Assembly (NCBI GenBank): GCA_019914945.1
Contig: CM034100.1
Location: 12,163,096 to 12,227,095 of the forward strand
Reading direction: 5' to 3'
Length of the DNA: 64,000 bases
From: Typha latifolia
Lineage: Eukaryota > Streptophyta > Magnoliopsida > Poales > Typhaceae
Under the pieces are notes generated by a model. The model had not been told where the DNA came from, did not search any database, and saw only the letters and a program-made list of their open reading frames with translations. Made by a program: the position numbers and the translations under genes. Within the stretch, counting starts at the first letter, position 1, and the number at the start of each line of letters is the position of its first letter. Below are positions 22,341-32,709 of the stretch, piece by piece.

Positions 22341-23571
22341 TTTTGACCATGTAAAGTTTTCTGTTCATGTACAAGATGTTAGCACAAATCACTCTGTGCT
22401 TCATACCTGAGAAATTCAAAAGGCAATGACTCTGTTGCTCCTCCAGCAGTTGCTCTCATTGTCTCATAAACCCCCTTATATTTCTCAGTTCCTCACCCTC
22501 TCGCTGTCATCATATTCGCTGTACTAAAAGGCAGGTGAAAAGCATACCCTTAATTAGATCTTTTTGCGTATGGTTTACTGTGCTCATCTTTACATGCTCT
22601 CAGCTAACCCTAGCTTTTGTCCACTCTTCCTCTTTTTGTGGGTGTCACATGGATGGTGGGAACTACCATTTGTACCCTTCTTTGGATGGCTTTCAAGTTT
22701 CAAGGGGGAGACACTGCTGACATCCCTCCATCTCTCTAACCTGGAACCTTGTTGACTAGAGAAAGAAGAAAATTTTACTCTTAAATGGGACTTCTTAAAA
22801 AGGAATGGCATCTTGGTTTGATCATGGCTTCCTAATCCTTGTCCCCTGTAGTTCTTTTCCAGCCACTTTGGGAACTGTGGATCTGCACCATCCCAGTAAG
22901 TTGACCATTTTTAGGTAAATAAAGTTGCAGGTGTGCATGTTTGTTGTATCTTTGTTTAGTTATATTTGAAAACATTTTTACGCAAATTAATCTACTCATA
23001 AACTCCATTATTTTGGCTCTGCACTCCTCTTTGTCATTTTATTCTAGAACACTTGTCTCGGGAATTGTGCACTCTAAAGAAAATATCCATCCCCTTTACC
23101 AAATTCCCAAAAGTAAATAATGTCCATATGTGATATTGCCAGCTACCCACTCGTATGTCATGATTTCCCTTGGATAATTGTGCTGGACAAAGTCAGTCAG
23201 TATGGTAGTAATCCAATGTTGACTAGCACTTCTGACCAACTTTTTTCAGGGTTAATTTATCACATTCACCTTTCTAATTCACATGGGGATGGTAATTAGA
23301 GCTCATAGAGGTCCACAAGCACGGACACCCAAACCCCTATAAAACCAATACTAGTCAATGAAAACAAAGACAGTGGAAAACACAAGATAAGTATTACATA
23401 TAAAGATGTTTGATCACTGTTTGGGATAAATATCCAAGATTGCCTCAGTTTCAAACACCACCATAAAGTCAACACACATTCATAGGATCCCCCCCTTAAT
23501 AAGAATTACCAAACAACAGTTAAAAGGAAAAGGTAGCACTAGCAACAACTCTAAAGAGTCTTTTTATCCTT
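22201..23571. other. Intergenic region downstream of the HIPP gene
   Basis: This contains a TTTTC/poly-T run at about 22310-22344. Several short overlapping frames at 22535-22811 on both strands show no family resemblance, and I do not call them genes. The last few hundred bases are probably the 3' UTR of the HIPP gene (minus strand). Confidence 0.5.
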
Positions 23572-25553
23572 TTACATCACTACACAACTATTGGTGTTCT
23601 CATCACTGAAAAGATGGGCACCATAGTCACCATTCTCTGACTGGTGGTTGTAATAGTAAGGACTTGGGTAGCAGGGGTAGTAACCAGTATAAGGGGTGAT
23701 CTGAGGGGACCTATTATACATCACCTGAGGTTGCATGTATCTACTGTCATGCATCATCATGTTAGTGCTCAGTCCCCTTATGTTATTCATCATGGATGAT
23801 GGATGGGTCTGGTACCCATGCATGTTCATCATCATGGGTTGTGGTTGTTGCTGTCCGCCTCCATATCCACCAGCATTTGATGGGAAGCTTGTGCCTGTGT
23901 ACCCAGGGAAGGCATTTGCTGGAAATCCCCCACCATTGTTCCCTCCATGGCCATGAAGGCCCATCATGCCGTTGATGCCATTCACCCTTTTACCATCCCC
24001 TGCACTTTGGTTGCCAACCCCCAAATGTGCCCCATTGGGCATCTTACTGTTAGCTGCAACATTAATGCATTTCTGCTCTGACCCATTAGGATTCTTCATC
24101 TGGTTTTGGTTTCCTCCCACCTTCTTCCCAGCTCCTCCATTGTTGCCATTTCCACCAGCATTTCCATTGCCATTGCCATTCCCATTGTTTATTTTCTTAG
24201 CATTATTTGCCTGCCTTAGGAGATTCAATTGGTTCATCTTATTGTCGAGAAATCGCAGCTCATCATCTTCTTCTTCATCATCATAATCATCATCAAAGTC
24301 TTCCTCATCAGAACTCAATGGAGGAAGCTTGTTGTGCTGGCTTTTGAAGGCTTTGAGACCTTCCATGAGGCCTTGCTTGCCCTGGTCCTTGTTATTCTTG
24401 TTGCCATCTTTAATGGGTTGGGCTGGTTGCTTCTGTTGTTTTTGTTGGTTTGGCTTGTGTTGATTTTGGTTGCTGCTCTTCTGAGACCAGAGCTCTGCAT
24501 GCTTGCCTGATCTGGCCAGCTTCCTGATCAGAGTCTCAGAGTCCACATTTCCAGTGACTTGCACCTTGTGGTGCTCAACATCTAGGCTTACTAAGTAGAC
24601 GCCTGGATCAAAATAACAAAATTAAAATTTGTAAGAATGACAGATAAACTGAGATGGTAACATCACAAGGATAAGAAGTCAGTGATCAGATTTTTCTGCA
24701 ATCTGCAAAGTTATGGATACCTTGACCTGATACAAGTTACAACTATAAGACTAGCTAAAATCAGTGGTCAGATTTATCTGCTGTCTCACTGAGTCTTATA
24801 TATCTTCTGGCCGCAAATCTCAGAGGTGCTCAATGAGTTGAAAGGGAAATGTCCGTAGTTTAGGAAAGTAAGTAAAAAGGTGAAGTTTAGATACAACTTG
24901 GGAGGGTAATTCCACAAGAAAAGAAATCAGTGGTCAGATTTGTCTTCTGTCTCACTTACTCCTACACTCTTGGATGAAAATTTCAGTGTGGCCCAAAGCG
25001 CTGAAAAAGAAATGGGCATTATTCAGAAAAACAAAGAAGAAAACTATTAATTGGTTGGTTTTAGCCTTTGAAGGAAAAGTTAACCAGAAGGAAGAATGAC
25101 ACAAAGTAAAAAGGGGCTTCACAGGGCAGATGTTCCGCTTTGAAGAAGAGCCCTCAGGACCTTTCTATACAGATTAAGCTGCCAAAAAGCTGTATATAAC
25201 ATGCATGCAACTGAGCAAATTTCTTGCTTCTATGAAGTGCACACTAGCAAAGAGGGAGAAGTAGAAGGGGTTCTAAAAGACACAATTAAAGAGAAGGAAA
25301 ACCATATCAAGCAAAGTCAATAAGACCCCACAAGAGGAGGAGAAATCAAGCTAGTTAAGTACCTTCGATTCTCTGGAGCAGCTTCTTTACTTTCAATTTG
25401 CAACCATCACAGTCTATGTTCACCTTGAGAATGTGGGTCTGCAAAGATACAAGTAGCTCTTTGAAGCTACATCATGAGATGGATGACCAGAGAGAGAGAA
25501 AGAGAGAGTGATACCTGGATCTTGAGGAGCTTAAAGTCTTCGTCTTTAGTCAT
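23572..25553 (-). CDS. Heavy-metal-associated isoprenylated plant protein (HIPP), 3 exons, 381 aa
   Basis: Exons on the minus strand are 25515-25553, 25363-25438 and 23572-24602, with GT-AG introns of 76 and 760 bp; the joined frame is 1146 bp. It starts MTKDEDFKLLKIQ. The HMA domain (about residues 13-75) carries LKVNIDCDGCKLKVKKLL, with metal-binding Cys23 and Cys26, followed by GVYLVSLD and a VQVTGNVDSETLIRKL block. Then come a Gln/Asn/Lys-rich linker, an acidic run (FDDDYDDEEEDDEL), Gly/Asn-rich repeats, a Met/Gln/Tyr-rich tail, and the CaaX box CVVM (378-381). HIPPs bind transition metals or act as metallochaperone-like and stress-linked partners; farnesylation would send the protein to membranes. 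Length and layout fit the HIPP32-34 type. The start is the only ATG giving the usual short first exon. It looks intact and is the nearest gene to the transposon nests on both sides. Confidence 0.93.
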
Positions 25554-25675
25554 GTCTGGTACTGTTTGCCGTTGCTGTTTGAAGGATCAAAAAGGAACAG
25601 GAACAAGTTTATCTCTCTGCACAGAGTAAGAGAGTGAGAGGACTAAGATAGAGATGGTAGTGAGGGAGACTAGAG

Positions 25676-25682
25676 TTTTATA
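25676..25682 (-). promoter_or_regulatory. Candidate TATA box of the HIPP gene
   Basis: The minus strand reads CATATAAAACT, a near-consensus plant TATA box, 123-129 bp upstream of the ATG at 25553. Transcription would start near 25650 and give a 5' leader of roughly 95 nt. A second candidate (CTATAAAG, 25852-25859) lies farther upstream. Confidence 0.45.
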
Positions 25683-25946
25683 TGGGAGACCTCTCACCGG
25701 CATTAAAATCTACCTCCTCTCTGTCCCTCTATAAATCTCTTCCAACCCCCCACATTAGTGTGCTTTCCTCTCTTCTGCTCAAGTAGTAAATATATATGAT
25801 ATACTCACACTCCTTTCTTTCACTGCAGCCAGAATAGTAGAATAAACACCTCTTTATAGAGAGGAGAGTACTTTTGAATCCCAGTAAGAAAAGATACCAT
25901 ATATCCATCCAACGGCCAAAAGGGAAGACTTGGGATGTGAGAGAAG

Positions 25947-25950
<4 letters not shown>

Positions 25951-25981
<31 letters not shown>
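25951..25981. repeat. (GA)n microsatellite upstream of the HIPP gene
   Basis: An uninterrupted GA run of about 31 bp lies about 400 bp upstream of the HIPP start codon (CT on the coding strand). GA/CT tracts are common in plant proximal promoters and are bound by BBR/BPC factors; a role here is inference. Confidence 0.85.
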
Positions 25982-25985
<4 letters not shown>

Positions 25986-26479
25986 GTGGGGGGGACGATG
26001 ATGTTGACGTTTAATACTGAGGAGAATTTAATAACGGGACAAGGCTAACAGCGACTTGACATGACATCTACCCTTTCCTCTTCTTCTTTGGTGTAGGCAT
26101 AGGTTTATAGACTCGTACATCTTGCCATTTGCCACACGGTACTTCATCTACCCTTCACTATCTTTGCTTTGAGATGGAAATTTTGTAAAGGCTTTTAAGA
26201 TCAATAAGAAGTGTTGCTACTCTATTTTGTTGGCACATGAATGCGCGTGCAATGGATTTGTTTCATGGACAATGCTTTCTACTATTTTTCATTTTAGAGA
26301 AATGTCAATATATTATGACGTTAGAGACACAATTACAGAGCTTAATATATGAAAATAGATCTAACTGAATATTTCTCAGGATGAAAGTCTCTATAAGAGC
26401 CAAAAAAAATATAAAAAATAGCCCAATTAAAAACCTTTTGATGGTTACACTGCTTTAGCATATGCTCAAGCTCTAACCG
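25982..26479. other. Upstream flank of the HIPP gene
   Basis: I see no gene or clear repeat. It probably contains distal promoter sequence of the HIPP gene. Confidence 0.4.
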
Positions 26480-26814
26480 AAATGAGGACCATGGCAAGAA
26501 GGCTAGCACTAGGTGTAAACGTGCTGAGCTGAGCGAGTCAAATTTAGCTCAGGCTCGGCTGAAAATTAATTTTGAGCCTAGTTTGTTGTTCAGGTTTGGC
26601 TCAACTCAAATTGAGTCGAGCCCAAGTTTGAGCCAACTCGAGCTTGAGCCTAAGTTCGAGCTTGATTGGAGAAGGCGTCAGCGACGACGACAGCTTACCA
26701 AAAGAGGAGGAAGAGGTCGATGGAGGCAGCGGCTACGGCGACTTGCCAAGGGAGTTGGTGGTGGTGGTGGTGACGGCTTGCCAAAGGAGGAAGAGATGGA
26801 GGTAACGACTATGG
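26480..26814 (+). repeat. GAGCC/GAGCTTGAGCC-type repeat fragment
   Basis: The sequence GTGTAAACGTGCTGAGCTGA at about 26514 is followed by many degenerate copies of GAGCTTGAGCC and GAGTCGAGCCC. Similar GTGTAAA..GAGCCGAGC ends occur at 35664 and inverted near 36590. Such ends are common on plant non-autonomous hAT-like elements. The other end is missing here. The 92-aa frame at 26583 is a by-product of the repeat and a GGTGGT run. Confidence 0.45.
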
Positions 26815-27704
26815 TGAAAAAAACTCTAGACACAAGTATGTATCTAAATACTAGGCAATGATATCACTCGTTCGCTTAAGTAAAAGTCCGTAGAAATATT
26901 AAGAACGAAAGCAGAGATGAACGCCAAGATTTTAACGTGGAAAAATCCAAACGGGAAAAAATCACGAATTCAAACTCGGATCAAAACCAATCACTAGAAT
27001 AGTAGCAGTTATAAGACTGACTCACAAAACAACCCCTCGATCCAAACGACTTTGTTCCTCTCAATCTTGCTCACTAGAACCCACGATTCACTACTTTCTC
27101 GTGATTGAATTCCAACCTCAGTAACCCTCAAGATTGATCTTTCGTCTAGATAACCCTTAAGACGAGAGATTAAGTTTTGTAGATAAGTGAAACCTTGTTG
27201 GTTGAAGAACCGATGTAACCTCAAGAAGTCTCCTTCAATAATGCTTCTTCAACCTCCCTCAAGATAGGGCATCACAATCCTTATATATGATCTCCAAGAT
27301 AGAACCAAATCCAAGTTTTATCCGTACTCACGAAAATCCAATTTTATCAAACTTTGTTGGTGCGTTCGAATGCGGCCTAGGTGCGTTCGAACGGGATGAC
27401 TTGAACTCAGGTGCGTTCGAACGGGTCCGAGTGCGTTCGAACGCGACAACTTGAATTCTTTAGGTTGCGTTCAAATGCGTTTGTGAACGCAGTACCCGCA
27501 TTTGAACGCGTTTGTAAATATGGCTCTTTGTCTGTGTGAACGCAATACCTGCGTTCGAACGCGGTGTGAACTCGACGGCTTTTACTCCAATAATCTTGCA
27601 ATTCTTCAAACCAGAGATATTCTAGACTTGTGTAAAGCTCATATACATGAAAAAATACACTTAGAATATTTTGTACACAATTGCCAACAAATAAAAACCT
27701 AACA
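26815..27704 (-). repeat. 3' LTR of the second copia element (890 bp) with palindrome array
   Basis: The LTR starts on the minus strand as TGTTAGGTTTTTATTTG, right after GGGGGAGAT, the classic copia junction. Four exact CGTTCGAACG palindromes lie at 27384-27393, 27414-27423, 27434-27443 and 27552-27561, with several variants between them. Arrays of CG-rich palindromes in the LTR are known for the Sirevirus genus. ORFs at 27407-27736 are chance frames. Confidence 0.8.
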
Positions 27705-27719
27705 ATCTCCCCCTTTGGC
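27705..27719 (-). other. Polypurine tract of the second copia element
   Basis: The minus strand reads GCCAAAGGGGGAGAT immediately before the LTR TGTTAGG. This is the plus-strand priming site and a standard signature of plant copia elements. Confidence 0.85.
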
Positions 27720-28208
27720 AATTTGTGACAAAACACCTAGGTTACAAGATATTACAAAGACTTCAAATTGAGCAATCAACAAGGCTAGAATATTTTGCAC
27801 ATCAATCCCTGCAAATAAACATATACCAATCCAAGATCAAGTGAAAATAATTTGAAATGAATAAACAATCCAAACACAAGTTATCAATGGAGCATAAGTT
27901 CAAAAGTACTTAAACATACAAAGTTCACAATTTCTCTAAGCAAAGTTATAAGTAAGATTAGAAAGACAGAAAAACTCTAATAAACTCCCCCTATTGCCAT
28001 GCTCCCCCTATACACCTAGACACCTAGACACTCTCCCCCTTTTTGCCACAAATACCAAAGACTAGGAACTTGGAGGAAACTGACGCTGAAGAATCGTCAA
28101 CATAGAGTCAAGGGACAGTCCCCGATGAGCTTGCTCAGCTCGTAAATCATTCACGGCCGAATGCAGATCCTGCACTTGAGTATTAAGCTGACCAAAACGG
28201 TTAGAGTA
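27720..28208 (-). other. Non-coding segment between accessory ORF and polypurine tract
   Basis: No open frame is visible. It contains three C-rich tracts on the plus strand (about 27985-28040, e.g. CTCCCCCT) that read as purine tracts on the element's coding strand and may be secondary polypurine tracts. Confidence 0.45.
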
Positions 28209-29110
28209 CTATGGTAACTCCCCCTCAGAGTGAGATGTGTCACCGTCAGAGCTATCATCAGAACTATCGAGGTGCGAGGAGCGACCAGCGGCGGAAGAGG
28301 ACGGCTTGAGAGGAGACGACTGGTCGTGAGCTTGACTCCGCTTAAGAGTAATCCGATCCAACGGCTTGTGCAAAGTAAGAGAAGGTTCTAAAGCATCCAC
28401 ACGCACCCCACTCTGAGTGCACAAATTTGTAATAAAGATGTCAAATGGTAACCTCTCACGAGGTGCTTCTTTCTAAACAGCTGTGAGAATTGAATCATAG
28501 ATCACCGCAGCCAAATCAATAGAAACTCCAGTTAATATTGCATGAAGAAGGAATGCACGATCCAGACTAATACTAGAATGTCGAGTCTTAAGGGTGACGT
28601 TGTACATACAAAATAGGTGAAGCATGCGAGCCACTGGTGTTAGCTTCGCATGAGGCATCATGTTTCCCTTCCAACGTTCCCCTTTGATTAGTGCAGTGCC
28701 AACATATTCATCGACATCAGGAAGTGGAGCAAACGTGGGGTACTGGAACTCACCATCAGGAAGACGAAGTTCAGCGCAAATAACATCTGAGTCCAAGTAT
28801 ACAGACACCCCACGAACAGTAGAACGAATACAGCGTTCTAAAACTGTGGCATTACAAAAAAATTCTTGAACAACTTCCACATAAGCAGTCCCGCTCATCC
28901 GACACACCAATAACCATCCTCGCTCAATAAATATCTGTTCTATCCCCAAAGTAGAAAATCAGAAATGACCACGGGTCGTTCACAGATAACAGGACGGGTG
29001 CAAAAATTATGTTTGTATCGCCCTGCAGCCGTTGAAGTAAAAAACTTTGGAGCCGAAGTAGGTGAGGAAGGCGGCCTAGGTTTCTTGGAAACTGTAGCTT
29101 TTCTAGGCAT
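28209..29110 (-). pseudogene. Sirevirus-type accessory ORF (plant transposon protein domain), broken
   Basis: The frame starts MPRKATVSKKPRPPSSPTSA at 29110, shifts frame near 28945, continues with GIEQIFIERGWLLV and a 150-aa domain, meets a TAG at 28473-28475, and continues in the same frame to a Ser/Asp-rich tail ending SHSEGELP. The middle block has VRGVSVYLDSDVICAELRLP, WKGNMMPHAKL, PVARMLHLFCMYNVTLKTRH and FLLHAILTGVSIDLAAVIYD. This pattern is familiar from the domain annotated in databases as 'putative plant transposon protein'. Its function is unknown; in Sireviruses an ORF in this place is often called envelope-like without proof. One frameshift and one stop make this copy non-functional. 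Confidence 0.72.
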
Positions 29111-30539
29111 TCTTGAGAAAGAAACAAGATGCAAGTTCAATACATGCCCAAAGCAACCAAAAAACAATAGCAAGAAATCCAAAAAAAAATTCAAGAAACC
29201 ATGAAGGCCCTAAATGAAATCCATCTTTCACTTGAAAACTCTAAGATATCACGTTCAATCACATAAGAAACATCAAGATAGTAACTTTAACGTGATCAAA
29301 ACTCGAAAACGCACGAAATCAATCCAGATCAAAAGACTTAATTGAATAAAAAAATTGAAAAATTGATGCATGATCATACCTTGAAAAGGTGAAGAAAAAC
29401 TCAGAAATTCGGCCGAAGGACGCTAGATCCGGAGGAGAACTACCCTCTAAAAGGGTTTGTAGTGAGAAATTTGATAAAAAATACCAAGATCTTGAAGATT
29501 TGAGAGGGAGAAAATGAAAGGTTTCTAGGGTTTGAAAGATGGAAGATGAAAATCCTTGGGTTTGGACGCAATATATAAAGAATCCTCGAGTGCGTTCGAA
29601 CGCACCAGTCTGCGCGTTCGAACACACCAAGTCACGCGTTCGAACTCAAAAATTTGCGTTCGAATGCTCCTCCTTTTTTTTTAAGTAAAAAAATCTAAGA
29701 AAAAAATAAAAAATCTTTTTGAAGATGCACCTCTAAAAATTCAAAATAAATTCAAGACATAGAATATGACAATCGAATGAAATAAGTTATACACAGATCA
29801 ATCAGATCATCAAAAGCATATTATAATCAATTCTAATGCATCACTCAAAATTAAATTAATCTTGATTGATCATAACAATATACATATGCAAGGTGAGCAT
29901 AGATAACATGAAACATTCTTCTTAAATAAACTTTCCTATTTAAACAATGATACAACACAGTAGTCAAACCGACTTAGTATTTAAATTTTTACTTTTCGAC
30001 TTATTCTCCATAACCAAACAAGAATTTTTCTTGTAATATTTTTTATACATAAACCATATAGGTGCAATGAAGGCTTTCACACATGAGTAGGTAGCCCTTT
30101 TCTTGTAGTACATATCGAACAATGTGCAATAAGATATTCACAAACATCAAAAAATTTATTTAATTTGCAAGCAATGTACTGAGTCAAACTGGACTCTAAA
30201 TAAGATGGCTTTCACACAAACTCATTGTAGCTCTTTTCATTGATCTTTTATGAACACATTTGTGATGACTAAGCATGAGGTCAAACTGTGCAAATCAACG
30301 TCAATAGTGAGCTATTTAAAAAAAATTCACGATGTCATGCTCACTCAAGAATATACACACATTATGAGTGCATTAATTTCAATATAATTATCATAGAAGT
30401 CGAGAGAGTGAATAAATCAGAAATGATACAATATACTACAAGATGACAAAATTGACTATAATAACTCATAATCAAGAGAAAAATTATATTTATATGTCAA
30501 GAGTATATTATTGAATCTAGGAGTGCATCATATTTATAT
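29111..30539 (-). other. Spacer upstream of the accessory ORF
   Basis: No gene is visible. A cluster of palindromes (one exact CGTTCGAACG at 29593-29602 and three GCGTTCGAA variants up to 29665) lies about 500 bp upstream of the accessory ORF. A TATATAAAGAA stretch on the plus strand lies just beside it (about 29571-29582). The segment 29130-29960 is homologous to 8002-8790. Confidence 0.55.
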
Positions 30540-30865
30540 GGACAACCGTATTGTAGGGTGGCTGCTGGAGGTAGGAGGTGGCTAGGGTTTGGATGTTTGA
30601 AAGGGATCTACGGTTATGATCTACTCCTATAAAGATAAAGACAATCTAACGGCTAAGGTAAAAAGATAAGGACGAAAATAATAATTAGCTAAACTCAGAT
30701 TTCTACCAATGATAATTATCAATACATATCCACCTTATTTATAGGAGTAAAATTCATAACGCATCGGATCCACATGCGGATCATCTAATTTATTTAAAAT
30801 TCATAACAATAAGATAAAGCTAAGTAACTAACTTAACTCGACTTAACCCCGGTCAGATCATAATA
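30540..30865 (-). repeat. LTR fragment of the non-autonomous family, minus orientation
   Basis: On the minus strand it starts TATTATGATCTGACCGGGGT and follows the same block order as the LTR at 7479-7945, including the GATCCGCATGTGGATCCGAT and CCACTCT..TTTATAGGAGTAAA blocks. It stops at 30540, before the usual LTR 3' half. Confidence 0.6.
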
Positions 30866-30998
30866 CTCCACTATTGGCTTTGCTAGCAAAAGCTAGCAGG
30901 GCCATGGTGGGGGAACATAACAAAGGAGGGTTACTATAACACCTTGCCCGGTGGCCATATGCCCGTTCACGTGCCAACACGGCATAATGATGCACGTG

Positions 30999-31062
30999 AC
31001 TAGGTGGACGGGGTCACCACATAGAGATAAACTAGGTGGACGGGGTCACCACACAGAGATAA
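30999..31062. repeat. 32 bp tandem duplication
   Basis: ACTAGGTGGACGGGGTCACC starts at 30999 and again at 31031. The units differ at one base in CACATAGAGATAA versus CACACAGAGATAA. Confidence 0.9.
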
Positions 31063-31531
31063 ACATGTACTCAAGATAATTTATCTTAAAGATCATACTA
31101 CAATCCACATAAATACATTAGCATATAAATATCCCAATTCATAGTAACAATACTAGACTATTACATAATTTAGCAAGACCAACACAAACCACAACAAACT
31201 ATCAAATTAATACTAATACATGGGTAAAATATAATTCAACATGTATTAGATAAATCACCGTCTAATACAATGGAATGTAAATATATATAATATCTGTACA
31301 ACTTAGTTTCTAAATAAGTTATCTTCTATACTATCTCACATCTAGCTCACGTGATATTTGCTCTAAAATATTTCTTCACGATGCCTCAAATAAAGAGAAT
31401 CATGAGTTAAAGGCTTAGTGAATAAATCTTATCCTGAATCTTTGATGTCAAATGAAGAGTAAATCATATTACTAAATAATATAAATCAGAAATGAGCATC
31501 ATGTCATGCATGAATATGTAAATATATCATC

Positions 31532-31534
<3 letters not shown>

Positions 31535-31572
<38 letters not shown>
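31535..31572. repeat. (TA)n microsatellite
   Basis: An uninterrupted TA run of nearly 40 bp lies within the Tekay-like LTR fragment. Confidence 0.9.
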
Positions 31573-31578
<6 letters not shown>

Positions 31579-31793
31579 CAACCATACTATAACTTCCTCA
31601 TATGTATCAATGATGCATGCCGACTAAGACCATGCTTTGATAATTCCAAATACAACCACAAGTGATGCATAATGACCACTCGATAATCAAATATATTAAC
31701 ATATGAAAGAATCAATGCATTTCTCATTATCTCAATCTTCAATATCATCTACGAATGACACAATCAAACTAGAGCATTATGCATGGCCCATAT

Positions 31794-32479
31794 AGTTACA
31801 GACCATATTTGGACTAATCTGGAAGTAAAAAAATTAAAAAAATTTAAGTGATGGTAGCCTCACGAGATAGGGTCTAATGGCTATTGTTTCAAGCCGATTA
31901 GATGCCCAGATGAACATATATAATTAAAATAGTAAAGCAATGTCAGAATATGGCAAAACGATAAATATTCGATGTTACAACGGTCGTCGGAGGGTGGCGG
32001 ACGACCAAGGGTGGTGGTGGACAGTCATAGGGTAGGGTGGCTGTTGGAGGTGATGGTGGCTATAAGTTGGAGATAGAATTTGAGTTTCTAACTTAAATCT
32101 ACTCCTAGGAAAAGAAAGACGATCTAAAGGCTATGATAAAAATGGTAAACGTGAGAATAAAAAAATTACTAAACTCAATTAATTCCCAATGCTTGAATGC
32201 TTGGATGATTAAAGTCTAGCCCCTCTATATATAGAGGTTGGGTACAATGAGTTCTACTCAAACTAGGACTTGCCTTAGAGGCTTACGTAACTTAATTGAA
32301 CTTACCTTAGAGATTTACATGACTTAATTGAACTTGCCTTAGTAGCTTATATGACTTAACAAAACTTGCTTTAAAGGCTTACATAAGAGATAAACACGAA
32401 TCAATTAAAAAATAAATAGACTCGACGCATCAAGCCTAATGTCCTCATGATACGATCCGATCTGACCCAATTTGCATCA
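31794..32479 (-). repeat. LTR of the non-autonomous family (686 bp), minus orientation
   Basis: On the minus strand it begins TGATGCAAATTGGGTCAGAT and ends TCCAAATATGGTCTGTAACT. Its length, 686 bp, equals that of the plus-strand LTR at 36818-37503. The two share the GGCTTACATAAG..TTAAG series, the TATATATAGAGG TATA-like box, and the CCACCACCACCCT block. Flanking 5-mers are CATAT (left) and CATAC (right), so it may be a solo LTR with a 4/5 target duplication. Confidence 0.62.
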
Positions 32480-32709
32480 CATACCTAGTACGGAGTCTTA
32501 TTATCATGCCCGAAGGCTCAAAACTTACCCTATATTTTTATTCAATCGCCAATCTAAATATTAGGGTTCAAGAACTTATATAGGTTTGCACATAGACAAG
32601 AAAATCAAAGTCAATCCTAAACTTATGTTTTTCATAGAGCCGTTTGAATGCCCATAATAAGTTGGATCAATAGCAAATGTCATTTGAATGCGTACAACAA
32701 ATGTCATTC
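32480..32709. other. Short unassigned segment
   Basis: No gene is seen. It contains TTTGAATG motifs at about 32643 and 32685, reminiscent of the decayed palindromes in the copia LTRs. Confidence 0.3.

Larger units (their letters stand above)
26815..30539 (-). mobile_element. 3' end of a second Sirevirus-like copia element
   Basis: On the minus strand the order is spacer (about 30539-29111), accessory ORF (29110 to about 28209), short non-coding segment, polypurine tract (27719-27705) and 3' LTR (27704-26815). Gag and pol are absent, so the element is 5'-truncated near 30540, where a different LTR begins. Its LTR and spacer can both be aligned by eye to the copia element at 8002-21401, so they are the same family. 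Confidence 0.75.
30935..31793 (-). repeat. Fragment of a Tekay-like LTR (3' part), minus orientation
   Basis: The minus strand ends with a GGGCAAGGTGTTATAG-like phrase, like the GGCGGGGGCGTTACA end of the LTR at 2908-6121. The block GGCATGCATCATTGATACAT matches GGCATGCATCATGTGTCATA at about 5318 in that LTR. It contains a 32 bp tandem duplication (30999-31062) and a TA microsatellite (31535-31572). No coding content. Confidence 0.5.

Noticed and set aside
22535..22811. Three overlapping 61-73 aa frames, one with a hydrophobic start
   Set aside because: They lie on both strands in the same DNA, with no family resemblance, no splice-consistent extension and no repeat context.
23735..24510. Plus-strand frames antisense to the HIPP exon
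   Set aside because: These are shadows of the low-complexity HIPP coding strand; the minus-strand frame has a domain, splice sites and CaaX box.
27502..27736. Frames of 66 and 109 aa in the copia LTR
   Set aside because: The LTR boundary, polypurine tract and palindrome repeats explain this DNA; no protein similarity is seen.
11891..29665. The repeated TTCGAA-type units as a CRISPR array
   Set aside because: Spacing is irregular, units are themselves palindromic and lie in LTRs of plant retrotransposons.
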